A stretch of 13,432 nucleotides of DNA, taken from NCBI GenBank assembly GCA_038203025.1, contig JBBREK010000113.1:1-13432 (forward strand), read 5' to 3'. Below, in pieces: positions 1 through 8,368 of the stretch. Position 1 is the first letter of the stretch. Each line of letters opens with the position of its first letter. The position numbers and the translations under genes were made by a program. The notes under the pieces are model-generated. The model ran no database searches. It had not been told where the DNA came from and saw only the letters and a program-made list of their open reading frames with translations. The stretch comes from UBA11346 sp038203025 (GTDB lineage Bacteria; Planctomycetota; UBA11346).

Positions 1-1
1 G

Positions 2-223
2 GTCGTCAACCTGACCAAGCACAGCACCAGGGCCATCGACCGCTACATCACCAACTTCCGACAGGTCTTCACCTGCAAGACCAAGGGACTCAACGTCCAG
101 GAGACCGCCCACGCAAGCAAGCTTAGCCAGCGCCTCGTCGAAGAATATCATCGCCTCTTTGACGAGTACGCCGTCACCAGCATCCAGTTCGATGCCCTGT
201 TGAAGGGCTTGTCGAAGAACTGA
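2..223 (+). CDS. DUF1670-like protein, C-terminal fragment
   Basis: An open frame enters from the left edge and stops at TGA 221-223, leaving 73 residues. The fragment reads HSTRAIDRYITNFRQV, then a short helix-turn-helix-like stretch (LNVQETAHASKLSQRLVEEY) and ends LSKN. This matches my memory of the C-terminus of DUF1670 proteins, which carry a HS-x-x-A-I-x-R-Y-I-x-x-F-x-R-V motif followed by a 'Gls..Ei...tG.s..lveEY' segment. DUF1670 proteins occur in multiple copies in some genomes and look like transposase or recombinase-associated DNA-binding proteins, but their function is not settled. The start lies outside the window. The repeat-rich spacer downstream (224-431) fits a mobile-element edge. 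The frame is well supported; the family call rests on motif recognition only. Confidence 0.6.
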   Translation, partial: VVNLTKHSTRAIDRYITNFRQVFTCKTKGLNVQETAHASKLSQRLVEEYHRLFDEYAVTSIQFDALLKGLSKN

Positions 224-251
224 GAATCCATCCGCCCGAGATAGGAAAACC

Positions 252-266
252 GTCCGGTAGGCGGAC
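252..266 (-). terminator. Weak candidate terminator for the giant minus-strand gene
   Basis: Read on the minus strand, GTCCG-CCTAC-CGGAC forms a 5-bp stem with a 5-nt loop and is followed by GGTTTT (T-run at 249-246). It lies about 165 bp beyond the stop of the minus-strand gene ending at 432. The stem is short and the U-run modest, so this is only a candidate. The right arm also overlaps a second hairpin (GGACA-GG-TGTCC, 263-274), so the two would compete. Confidence 0.25.
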
Positions 267-286
267 AGGTGTCCTCATTTGCTCAA

Positions 287-304
287 CGCGGGCTGAAGCC
301 CGCG
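287..304. repeat. Perfect palindrome CGCGGGCT-GA-AGCCCGCG
   Basis: Eight-base perfectly complementary arms flank a two-base centre. The palindrome lies in the gene-free spacer between two convergent genes, and no T-run follows on either strand, so it does not look like an intrinsic terminator. GCGGGCTTCAGCCCGC-type palindromes are, to my recollection, dispersed REP-like elements in many GC-rich genomes. Copy number elsewhere cannot be judged here. Confidence 0.55.
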
Positions 305-346
305 GTCCTGGGGAGGCGGCGGAGCACCGGCGCCCTCAAACATAAC

Positions 347-374
347 GGAACCTAAGGGACGGAACCTAAGGGAC
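347..374. repeat. Exact 14-bp tandem duplication (GGAACCTAAGGGAC x2)
   Basis: GGAACCTAAGGGAC occurs at 347-360 and again immediately at 361-374 with no mismatch. The second copy continues into GGACACC (371-377), which is the inverse of GGTGTCC at 268-274. The block 268-377 is therefore framed by a 7-bp inverted repeat. Together with the palindrome at 287-304 this looks like debris of a small mobile or REP-type element rather than regulatory DNA. That interpretation is inference. Confidence 0.6.
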
Positions 375-431
375 ACCCACTTCTTCCCATACGCGAAGGA
401 CGTAAGTAGAGGCCTATTCCCGCCGTCCGTC

Positions 432-3400
432 CTACTTCTTCTTTTTCTTGTCCGGCCCCTTCGGCTTCACCTGCCGCAGCGGTGGACTCTTGTCATCGGG
501 TCCGGGTTTGGTGTCGACCAGCCGCAGGCGGACCAGTCCGGCCTTCTCCATGGCCGGGAACAGGCCGCAACCGAATTCGACGGCTGCACCGGCAGGTTCG
601 GCGAGATCGGTGACGGCACCCCAGCGTAGCCACTGGTCGCGTCCGGGACGCTCGCCGTTGGGGTACAGCCACTCCCACGGCACCAGTACCTCCCAGGTCA
701 GGGAGACGCCATCGCTGGAGGCCTGGGCCTGGATCGGGGGCGACGGATGCGACGGATCCTCGCCAACCGGCCGGTTGAGCACCTGGAAGCGGCCCGCGCC
801 GCCCTGCCATTCCAGCGCCAGCAGCAGCGGTCGGCTGTCCCACTTGTAATCGCCACGCACGTTGTCGACCGCGATCATGGTGCTGCCGACGAGATTGGGC
901 GGCAACGGCAGGCTGAGCGCCATGGCCACCGCATCGTCCCGCCACGCCACCCAGGCCTTCACCGGTTCGATGGTGGCATCGCCGACGGCACCACCGCGGG
1001 CGGCCTGCGACGCATCCTGCTCCCAGCCGGCCTGGTCCTCCCACTCGTCCAGGCGGCCGTCGACCACCAGGGGCTTGGTCAGGCGCCACACCGGCTGGTG
1101 TGAATCGCCCAGTTCGCTGCCCGGCAGGGAGGCCACTGGCGCAGCCACCGGCACGATGCAATCCAGTCCGCTGGTGGTCGGGACGAGGATGCCACCCGCC
1201 ACCGTGACCGGCTGCACCCGGCTGACCATGGTCATGCCGAGGGCGGAATCGACCAGCACCTTGCCGGCCTTGGGGTCGATGAGCTGGGCACGTAACCAAC
1301 CATCCCGGTCGGTGCCGAAGGTGACGGCCTTGTCGCCGAGCGGAATCATGCCGTACTGTGTCCGTCGCCATTCCTCGCGCAGAGGTAGCCAGGTCTGCTC
1401 GGCCCCGGCGGTGGTGCGCACAAGGACACCGGTCTGCTTGTTCCGTTCCTGAACCACGCGGACCTCGAGGCCGTCGATCAGCCGCGGGGCGTAGCGCACC
1501 CGGTCTTGCCATTCATCGCGCTGGGCGAACTCCACCTGGGAAAGCAGATGTCCGGAGGCGTTGAGGAAGGCGCAGCGATGGTGCTCGTCGGTCTGACCCA
1601 GTAGGGTGTAGCCATCGCCATCCCGCCACACCCGATGTATCCATTCCATGTCGAGGTCGAGGCGTGTAGCCGCATGCTTGCTCGCATCCCACAGGATGCC
1701 GCCAGCGTGGGTACCGACCACATACCGGTCATCCGACAGCCGCCGCATCGAGGCGTTGTTGATGTCGTTCGGTCCCAGTACGGTCTCGCCGATACGCACG
1801 CCGTCGGCGAGACGGTGCCGCTCCATGATCAGCGTCTTGTTGCGCAGGACCAGCAGATGCAGTTCATCGCCAGTAGCCAGGACGCTCCAGATGCCGCCTT
1901 CGGTCCGACCAGTGCAGCGTGTACTGCCATCAGCCGCATCGCGAACCTCGAACCGGCCGTCACCCATGTTCCAGCGCACCACCACATCGCCGGTCAGCAG
2001 GGCCTGGACCTTCCAGCGCTCATTCCATTGCAACAGCAGCTGCGGATCCCGGCTGACGGGCTCCGACCAACGCAGGCGGCCAGTCGTCCGGTCGTGCACG
2101 GCGATCAGGCCTTCTGACAGCACCTCTATCGCATCGCCCTCGGCGACGATGCTGCGGATGCCCCGTTCGGCAGTGGGGGCCATCCACAAGACCCGCCCGT
2201 TGCGGCCATCGATGCGATACAGGCGATCCTCGGCCACGGCGTAGATCTCGGGGTCATCCCGCCCGCCTGGTTGGTAGAGCTGGCTGATGTAGCCCACCGG
2301 CAGCCGCCAGCGCTCGACCAGGGCGGTGGGGGCCTCGGTCGCGACAGCCGGGACGGCGGGACCGGTGACCGGGACGACGCTTGGAGCGATCGAGACCGTC
2401 TTCGGCTTGCCGCTTCCACCGGCCAGCACCGCCACCTGGCCATCGTCGAGGCCGAGCAACCGGCCATCCACCACGCGAAGACCATCCGGCGCCTGATCCA
2501 GACCGAGGCTGCGCCAGGCCGGACCCTGGCGGATGCCGCCATCGGCCAGGGCCAGACGCAGTGGGCCGTAGCGCAGCGGGATCCACAGTGCGCCGTCCGC
2601 CAGCGCCGGCTGGCCGGGCCGTTCCCCGCTGGACGGGCGCCAGCGCCAGCGCAACGCCCCGGTGGCGGGATTGTGCAGGGTGAGCATCGGACCCAGCGCG
2701 ACCAGCCCGGCCGGAGTCAGCGCGCTCAGTTCGTCCACGTCGGCGAGTTCCGAAGACCACACCTCATGGCCATCAGCGCGGTCGAGCGCCAGGATGCCAA
2801 GCGTGTCGCGTGGCGTGACGAAGACGCGCTGGTCGTCGACCAGCACCTGGCCACGGCTGCGCGCCATCAGGCGGCGCAGGGCGGTGCGTCCATCGACAGC
2901 GTCGATGGCGGTGCGGGGATAGAGGTGCAACCACAGCAGTCGCCCATCCACCGCATCAAACGCGCCGACCTGTCCGACGTCGGTGGAGACGAACAATTCG
3001 CGCCCGTTTAGCGCCGGAGCCGGGGCGTTGCCGGCGACGAAGACATCACCGGCGCGCGACAGCGGCTGGCGCTCGAGGCCGGTGCCCAGGCTGCTGCGCC
3101 ATAGCACAGCACCGTCGCGGGCCGCCAGGCAGGCGACGAAACTACGTCCGGCATCGACGAACCAGGCCCACACCCGGCCGCCAGCCATGGTCGGAGCCGA
3201 GGCCAGGGTGGCCCCGGTGAGTTCAGGGATGGCAGAACTCGACCACAACTGCCGGCCGCTGGCAGCATCGACGGCGACCAGTCGACGGCTGCCGCTGCGC
3301 CGTAGTCCGGCAGTCACCACCCCCTCGTCGGCGGCCAGGGCGGCCTCGCCGGCGGTCGCCAGGTCGGGGGCGCGCGTCGAGATGTCGCGCTCGGTACCCA

Positions 3401-6400
3401 ACGACCAGCGCAGCGTGCCATCTTCGGCGATGGCGGCGAGTTCGTCCGGGGTGGCGACCACCAGCAGTCCATCCACCGACACGGTGCCCGGCAGCGGCGG
3501 ACGGGCATCGGCGACCGTCTCCAGCCGCATCGCCGGGGTGTACTGCGGCAACCGGACGATCAGACCGGTCGGGGCAGGCTCGGCCGCTGCGGACGGCGGC
3601 AGCAGGCCGCGCAGGATGCCGGCGAGCTGACTGGACGGCACCTGCCGGCCGTCCCAGGACAATTTCTGGCCAGACTTGCCCAGACGAGCCAGCAGGTCGT
3701 CGAGGGCGACGGTGTCGCCGAGGTGCGCCGCGGCCTCGGCAGCGCGCTGCAGCAACTTTGCCTGCGGCTGCGGCTGCTGGACGAACTCGGCCAGGGCGCG
3801 CAGGGCACTACCGCGGGTAAGCTCCCAGGCGCCGCGCGCCGCCCACAGGTCGGCTTCGCGCATCAACGCCTCGCTCGCAGCCGGGGCCAAGGGCCAGCGG
3901 CCGGAGACGGCGGCCAGCGCGGCCGGGTCATCGCCGGAGACGCGCGCCAAGGCGGCGGCGGCGCGTGGGCCGTTGGTCGCCTGCCACACCCGACGTACCT
4001 CGTCGCTGGCCCCGCGCAGGGTCTGCGCCGCGTAGGTGCTGGCACCGAGCAGGCGGCCGTTGCCCAGCTGCACCGGCTGGTCGGACGGCCCCTCGACGAC
4101 CTGCTGAAAATCCCTGGCCGCGCGTTCCGGATCGTTGCCCAGGGCCCGTTCGGCAGTGCGCAGCATCGAGGTCAGCTCGAAGGGCGTGGCAATGGTTACC
4201 AGGTCGCCTTTGCGGAAGCGGATGATGCGCCGACGCCGGTCGGCCTCGCGTTCGATGGAGTCCTCGCCGGGCGCGGCATCGCGGGCCCGCTGGACGGCCG
4301 TGGTCGCGAGACGCGGATAGCCCATGCCCAGCCAGATGTCCGCCTCGCGCAGGTAGGTACCCGCCACGACCAGCGGTTCGAGTTCGACCAGCGCATCGCA
4401 CCGCAGACGGGCCAGCGCCTCATCGACCAAGCCGGCCTCGAACAATAGCCGCGGCACATTCTCCTGCACCCAGCGCCGGGTATCGGCGTCCTCCCAACGC
4501 CGGTCGGCGAGGGCGGCGTCGAACCAGCCGATCAGCTCGAGCAGCGCCGCTGGCGTCGTCTGCCACTGTGCCTGCGAGCTCGCCCGGCCGGCGACATCAC
4601 GGATCAGGTCGGTGCGGTCCGGCCAGCAGGCGATCACGGCACGGGCCAGGGCCCAGGCCTCCTCGGTGCGTTCGGCTCCTACCAGCGAGACCGCAAGATC
4701 GGCGATGACCTGCGCGGCCCGGTTGCGATCGTCCGCCAGCATGCCCAGGGCGACAGAGAGGTCGCTGGCTGGCCAGGGCTCGCGCCGGATCCGGTACTGG
4801 AACGACGACGGTCCGCCGCCGTTCTGCACCGCGCAGACCAGGACGTTGATGCCCTTACGCAGGGGCAGGGACAGGACGATGGAGTCGGGTGTGAGGCCAC
4901 GCTGGGTGCGGTCGCTGTACAGACGTTCGCCATTGAGCCACACCGACAGGCCGTCGTCGGCGCCAAAGCTGGCGTTGACCCGCCCCTCCACCTCGCTGGA
5001 GATGATCGTCGCCAGGTACCACACGACGTTGTCGCCACCACCGATGCGACCGATGTCGAGCGCACCGCCACTCCATTGGTCGTCGGGGACTGGCTTCCAT
5101 TCCTTGTCCGTTGGGGCCTTGGCCGGATCGAACCCCGGCTTCTCGTGCGCCGACCAGTCGCCCACCGGCACCGGTCCGCGCGCCATCCAGACCAGTGGCT
5201 TGGCCGTCGCCGGCGGGACGCGGCCAGCCGCGCTGAGGAGCGTCGAGCCGGCGGACGTCTCAGCAAGGACGGCACGCACCATCGCCTGGCGCGACGCGGC
5301 GAGGCTCTTGGCTGCGGGCAGCTTGCGACGGGCCAGTTCCTGCTGGTACAGCTTCAGCGCCCCGGCCTCATCCTTGGCCCCGGCCAGATCCTCGGCCAGC
5401 TCGATCGTCGGCAGGGCGAGCGGAGTACCGGGTAGACTGGCGGCGAGGCGGCGGGCGGACAGGCGCGCCGGCTCGTCCTTACGAGCCGCCTGCATGCCAG
5501 CGATCTGCCGGGCTCGCAACGCATCGACCGCCTCTTTGGTCAGATCCTGCAGCACCTGCCGGCTCATCGCCGGATCGAGCCGGGCCGAGGCACACAACAG
5601 ATCGAAACGCGACTGGTCGCCTGGCGGGAGCATGGCGGCGGCATCACGTAGTTCGGCGGCTACTCCCGGTTCATCGCCGATGGCCCGGCGCAGGCGGGCG
5701 CGTTCAACCGTCAGCCCGCAGCGGGTCGTGGCGTCGAGACCGGGCAGCTTGATCGCTTCGCCGAGCACCTCGAGGGCGCGTTCCGGCGCGTCGAGGCGCT
5801 GCCACAACCGGGCAGTGCGTCGGGCCGCGACCACCGGATCGACGGCGGCGGCCGACCACATCTGCTGCAGGGCGGTGGTCTCGGCGGTAGCCGCAGCCTG
5901 ATCACCAAGCTGATGATACAACCGGGCGCGCTCGGTGTGGGCGCGTTCGGCCTGCTCGGGATCGTCGGCCGCCACATCGGCGAGGGCCGCAGCCGCCTCG
6001 CGCGCGAAACCGAGGCCCTCCCACAGGCGGGCGGTCTCGAACGGTGCGTCGATGAGCTGCTCGTCGCCGGCGTAGTCGATGCCCAGCCGACGCAGCAGGG
6101 CGATACGCCAACGCGGATCGCCGGGTCCATAGCGCAGCACGACTGCGGCCCGGCCGTCAGAGCCCTGCGCCGCCATGACCACATCGTGGGTCCCGGCCGA
6201 CAGCCAGGAGCTGGCCGAGAGCCGGTCGATCTCCGCCTCCTTGGTCCCCCGATCCGGCGCCGCGATCAGCCGGCCGTCCACCCACAGCCAGCACTTGCTC
6301 AGGCCATCGAAGCGGAAGCGCGTCCAACCGGCCTCGGTGGTGGTCATCCTCGTGGTCGCCCAGCGCAGCTGATTGCCACCACCGGGCAGCAGCTTGCCCA

Positions 6401-7343
6401 GCTGGATGTACCGCTGGCCAGCCGGCAGCTCGAACGGCTTCCAGTCGTCCTGGGCGGTGAAACCGGCCGGCAGCACTTCCGGCGGCACGGTCTTGCGACC
6501 ATCGTCCGGCCCCCGGATGCGCCACTGATGAGGGATGCCCACGGCGTTGAGCGCATCCATGGTGTCGGCGAGCGAATCGCGCTTGTCGTACCCGCGCAGC
6601 AAGGCGGCGGACACCGCAGGGGCATCGGCCTCGATGCGCAGGTTGGCGAAGCGGTAGGTGCAGGGTTCCTTCCTGTTCTTGGCCTCGCCCGGCGGATCGG
6701 CCGCCAATCCAGCCGTCCCGCTGCGCACCTGTCCGCGGCCGAGAACCACCCGCGCCGGCGCGCCGGTGGCGCCGAGCTGGGCCCGTCGCACCCCGGCGAT
6801 ACGCGTCCACGTCCAGCCGTCGCGCGAACCGTAGGCGGCGACCTCCAGGCTGGTCAGGACGATGCGCAGGTGGGCCGGGCTGGCGTCGCCAGCAAGCTCA
6901 GTCTCGGCATGGGTGGCACCGGAGATCCCACCGCCATTCCACACCGCCCAGGCCCGCCGGTCATCCCCCCGGGTGTGGGGGTCGTCGCCCAGGCCGACGG
7001 CGAAGACCGCCCCGCCGCCCCACTCCAGGGCGAGTAAGGCGGGGTAGTCAGTCAGGGCAAACTTGCCCCAGGCCGACACCTGGGCGCTGAGGCGCATCGG
7101 GCGTTCGTCGCTGCCGTCAGGCAGATCGATAGCGGCCACCGCCAGGGCCTGCTGGTACGGAGCCGCGGTGATCTCGATGGCCCGATCGAGAAACGTGATC
7201 GTGGTCTCAGGCTTGGTGGCGATGCTCCAGCCCTGCGGCGGCTTGTCTCCCGGTGCGCCCTTCCAGTCCAGCTCGGCGGCTGGCACCTGGCAGGCGAGCA
7301 CGAGGGCGAGCAGGGACGGGACGAGGATTGGTCGGAAGGGCAT
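432..7343 (-). CDS. Giant exported multidomain protein: LamG-like, two jelly-roll modules, helical solenoids, PQQ-like propeller, CBM9-like C-terminus
   Basis: This 2303-residue protein has no gene name that I recognise. I start it at ATG 7343, because MPFRPILVPSLLALVLAC gives a signal peptide (cleavage probably after PAA, residue 22; VLAC at 15-18 is a poor alternative lipobox). The upstream open frame (to 7718) encodes Arg-rich low-complexity sequence and overlaps the divergent gene. Approximate domains are: residues 25-232, concanavalin/LamG-like; 302-389, first PA14 or glycosidase-type jelly-roll (WLWVDGRLI); 409-685, helical TPR-like repeats; 712-852, second jelly-roll (LSVWLNGERLY); 855-1262, further helical repeats; 1285-2060, PQQ-like beta-propeller blades with the D-G-x-x-x-W signature (EDGTLRW, ASGRQLW, VDGRLLW, ADGHEVW, ATGALRW, NGRVLW, TTGRLRW); 2085-2285, CBM9/DOMON-like domain with VDGRLDEW. 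It ends in a lysine-rich tail. Export to the periplasm or cell surface and a binding or scaffold role are inferred. No catalytic motif is evident. Confidence 0.8.
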   Translation of the reverse strand: MPFRPILVPSLLALVLACQVPAAELDWKGAPGDKPPQGWSIATKPETTITFLDRAIEITAAPYQQALAVAAIDLPDGSDERPMRLSAQVSAWGKFALTDYPALLALEWGGGAVFAVGLGDDPHTRGDDRRAWAVWNGGGISGATHAETELAGDASPAHLRIVLTSLEVAAYGSRDGWTWTRIAGVRRAQLGATGAPARVVLGRGQVRSGTAGLAADPPGEAKNRKEPCTYRFANLRIEADAPAVSAALLRGYDKRDSLADTMDALNAVGIPHQWRIRGPDDGRKTVPPEVLPAGFTAQDDWKPFELPAGQRYIQLGKLLPGGGNQLRWATTRMTTTEAGWTRFRFDGLSKCWLWVDGRLIAAPDRGTKEAEIDRLSASSWLSAGTHDVVMAAQGSDGRAAVVLRYGPGDPRWRIALLRRLGIDYAGDEQLIDAPFETARLWEGLGFAREAAAALADVAADDPEQAERAHTERARLYHQLGDQAAATAETTALQQMWSAAAVDPVVAARRTARLWQRLDAPERALEVLGEAIKLPGLDATTRCGLTVERARLRRAIGDEPGVAAELRDAAAMLPPGDQSRFDLLCASARLDPAMSRQVLQDLTKEAVDALRARQIAGMQAARKDEPARLSARRLAASLPGTPLALPTIELAEDLAGAKDEAGALKLYQQELARRKLPAAKSLAASRQAMVRAVLAETSAGSTLLSAAGRVPPATAKPLVWMARGPVPVGDWSAHEKPGFDPAKAPTDKEWKPVPDDQWSGGALDIGRIGGGDNVVWYLATIISSEVEGRVNASFGADDGLSVWLNGERLYSDRTQRGLTPDSIVLSLPLRKGINVLVCAVQNGGGPSSFQYRIRREPWPASDLSVALGMLADDRNRAAQVIADLAVSLVGAERTEEAWALARAVIACWPDRTDLIRDVAGRASSQAQWQTTPAALLELIGWFDAALADRRWEDADTRRWVQENVPRLLFEAGLVDEALARLRCDALVELEPLVVAGTYLREADIWLGMGYPRLATTAVQRARDAAPGEDSIEREADRRRRIIRFRKGDLVTIATPFELTSMLRTAERALGNDPERAARDFQQVVEGPSDQPVQLGNGRLLGASTYAAQTLRGASDEVRRVWQATNGPRAAAALARVSGDDPAALAAVSGRWPLAPAASEALMREADLWAARGAWELTRGSALRALAEFVQQPQPQAKLLQRAAEAAAHLGDTVALDDLLARLGKSGQKLSWDGRQVPSSQLAGILRGLLPPSAAAEPAPTGLIVRLPQYTPAMRLETVADARPPLPGTVSVDGLLVVATPDELAAIAEDGTLRWSLGTERDISTRAPDLATAGEAALAADEGVVTAGLRRSGSRRLVAVDAASGRQLWSSSAIPELTGATLASAPTMAGGRVWAWFVDAGRSFVACLAARDGAVLWRSSLGTGLERQPLSRAGDVFVAGNAPAPALNGRELFVSTDVGQVGAFDAVDGRLLWLHLYPRTAIDAVDGRTALRRLMARSRGQVLVDDQRVFVTPRDTLGILALDRADGHEVWSSELADVDELSALTPAGLVALGPMLTLHNPATGALRWRWRPSSGERPGQPALADGALWIPLRYGPLRLALADGGIRQGPAWRSLGLDQAPDGLRVVDGRLLGLDDGQVAVLAGGSGKPKTVSIAPSVVPVTGPAVPAVATEAPTALVERWRLPVGYISQLYQPGGRDDPEIYAVAEDRLYRIDGRNGRVLWMAPTAERGIRSIVAEGDAIEVLSEGLIAVHDRTTGRLRWSEPVSRDPQLLLQWNERWKVQALLTGDVVVRWNMGDGRFEVRDAADGSTRCTGRTEGGIWSVLATGDELHLLVLRNKTLIMERHRLADGVRIGETVLGPNDINNASMRRLSDDRYVVGTHAGGILWDASKHAATRLDLDMEWIHRVWRDGDGYTLLGQTDEHHRCAFLNASGHLLSQVEFAQRDEWQDRVRYAPRLIDGLEVRVVQERNKQTGVLVRTTAGAEQTWLPLREEWRRTQYGMIPLGDKAVTFGTDRDGWLRAQLIDPKAGKVLVDSALGMTMVSRVQPVTVAGGILVPTTSGLDCIVPVAAPVASLPGSELGDSHQPVWRLTKPLVVDGRLDEWEDQAGWEQDASQAARGGAVGDATIEPVKAWVAWRDDAVAMALSLPLPPNLVGSTMIAVDNVRGDYKWDSRPLLLALEWQGGAGRFQVLNRPVGEDPSHPSPPIQAQASSDGVSLTWEVLVPWEWLYPNGERPGRDQWLRWGAVTDLAEPAGAAVEFGCGLFPAMEKAGLVRLRLVDTKPGPDDKSPPLRQVKPKGPDKKKKK

Positions 7344-7483
7344 CGCTGGTATGGTATGGCAAGCGTAAACGGTGTGCATCAAGAACGTTGCGGCAGCTGC
7401 CACGTGACGCGCCAATACCCATTGGTCCTCCCCCTCCGGGAATCGCTGCTCACCTTGGCACGGTCGATGCGATATCCTTCCGC
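7344..7483. promoter_or_regulatory. Divergent intergenic region, probable back-to-back promoters
   Basis: This 140-bp gap lies between the divergent starts at 7343 (-) and 7484 (+), so promoters for both directions should be here. It holds a perfect 10-bp palindrome GGCAGCTGCC (7392-7401), which shares its last C with a CACGTG hexamer (7401-7406). The short direct repeat GGTATGGTATGG (7348-7359) lies just upstream of the minus-strand start. On the minus strand TTGATG followed 18 bases later by CATACC is a weak sigma70-like pair. I found no convincing -35/-10 for the plus strand and no strong Shine-Dalgarno before either start. Confidence 0.4.
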
Positions 7484-8368
7484 ATGCCGTCGCCTCATCT
7501 CGGGCTGTCGCGTTCCTGGGCATGGCCTGTGGTCGGAATCGCCACCTGCCTGGTCGGCTGCGTCCGCGCCGACGCCCCCGATGCCCGCCTCGTCGCCCGT
7601 AGCGAACGCGCCCTCCAGGAGCTGGAGCGCCTGCGCCCGCGTCTGGCCAAGGCCGGTACGCCCGATGCCGAACTGCTCGCCGACCGCCTAGGAGCGGTAC
7701 GCGAGGGGCTGGCCGCACTGCCGGCGGCCAACGTTCAGCAGCAGCAGCAGCAGCAGCAGCCGGCCGCCAATGACCAGTCGGCGGCCGCCGAGACGCCCGT
7801 CGAGCCGCCGCCGCCAGCCAGCGTGCGCTGCCCCGATGACGGCTGCTGGCGCCTCGGCGTTCAACTGGAGACTGGCCTGTGGCGTCTGAAGCTGCGTGGT
7901 GGCGGCGATGAACTGCACGACACCGGTCCGCTGGCCATCGGCCTGGCCGTCGGCCTGGAGCGGGCCCGGCCGCTCGACCAGCGCCTGGAGTGGAGCTGGG
8001 GCGGCGAGGCCGTCGCCACGCTGCAGCGACGCGACGGTGGCCAGCGCGTCACGCTCATCGGTGTGCGCCCCTTCGTTCGCGCTGCGTTGGCCGTAAGCGA
8101 CACCGTCGCCTTGACCGTCCGGCCGCTGGTCGAGGTCGGACAGGCCAGCGTGCGGCTCGGCGAGACGCCCGGCGGCGTGCTTGATCAGGCCGACGTCTAC
8201 GGCTCAGTGGGTCTGCGCGCGGGCTGGCGTTGGCACCTCGCCAGCGGGGACCTCACCGGCGAACTCGGCTGGCGGCAGATCTGGTTCAACGCCTCGGCGG
8301 GAGAGATCGGCTACCGCGTCGACATTACCAGTCCCGAGTGCGCCATCGGCTGGAGCGGGCGGTTCTGA
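7484..8368 (+). CDS. Outer-membrane lipoprotein with coiled-coil stalk, poly-Gln linker and C-terminal beta-barrel-like domain
   Basis: A 294-residue protein; I do not recognise a named family. ATG 7484 is chosen because it gives a lipoprotein signal with lipobox LVGC (Cys26); the frame stays open upstream but overlaps the divergent gene. Residue +2 is Val, not Asp, so outer-membrane sorting is expected. Domains in order: residues 35-80, amphipathic heptad-like helix (ALQELERLRPRL); Q85-Q92, encoded by eight pure CAG codons; a Pro/Ala-rich linker to about 113; a CPDDGC pair (C116, C121) that could form a disulphide; then 122-294, alternating hydrophobic/polar beta strands (GVRPFVRAALAV, VGLRAGWRWHL, LTGELGWRQIWF) ending in GRF. 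A terminal Phe is the classic barrel-assembly signal. The roughly 170-residue barrel would hold about eight strands. Its stop overlaps the next start (TGATG), implying translational coupling with the Ig-repeat gene. Confidence 0.65.
   Translation: MPSPHLGLSRSWAWPVVGIATCLVGCVRADAPDARLVARSERALQELERLRPRLAKAGTPDAELLADRLGAVREGLAALPAANVQQQQQQQQPAANDQSAAAETPVEPPPPASVRCPDDGCWRLGVQLETGLWRLKLRGGGDELHDTGPLAIGLAVGLERARPLDQRLEWSWGGEAVATLQRRDGGQRVTLIGVRPFVRAALAVSDTVALTVRPLVEVGQASVRLGETPGGVLDQADVYGSVGLRAGWRWHLASGDLTGELGWRQIWFNASAGEIGYRVDITSPECAIGWSGRF
7736..7759 (+). repeat. (CAG)8 trinucleotide microsatellite encoding poly-Gln
   Basis: Eight uninterrupted CAG codons give eight glutamines (residues 85-92 of the lipoprotein) between its helical stalk and its Pro-rich linker. 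Because the unit is three bases, length changes would alter linker length without a frameshift. Confidence 0.9.

Larger units (their letters stand above)
224..431. other. Gene-free, repeat-bearing convergent spacer
   Basis: These 208 bases separate the DUF1670-like 3' end from the stop of the giant minus-strand gene. I see no credible ORF in them. They contain overlapping hairpins (252-274), a perfect palindrome (287-304) and a tandem 14-mer (347-374). The segment 340-420 is less GC-rich than the genes around it. Confidence 0.5.

Noticed and set aside
287..304. Palindrome as intrinsic terminator
   Set aside because: No T-run follows the stem on either strand, and the two-base centre is tight for an RNA loop.
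4612..5901. 429-codon plus-strand ORF inside the giant minus-strand gene
   Set aside because: It encodes Arg/Ser/Ala-rich sequence without a domain or signal. It is fully antisense to clear jelly-roll and solenoid coding sequence; long shadow ORFs are expected at this GC content.
5913..7037. 374-codon plus-strand ORF antisense to the N-terminal domains
   Set aside because: It is low-complexity Gly/Arg/His-rich sequence with no recognisable family, and the opposite strand has convincing domains.
7253..7483. Upstream extension of the lipoprotein frame
   Set aside because: It would place a basic non-conserved stretch before a good lipobox signal and overlap the giant gene's start.
7344..7718. 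Upstream extension of the giant minus-strand frame (125 extra residues)
   Set aside because: The extension is Arg/Gly-rich, overlaps the divergent lipoprotein gene, and would bury the signal peptide that begins at 7343.
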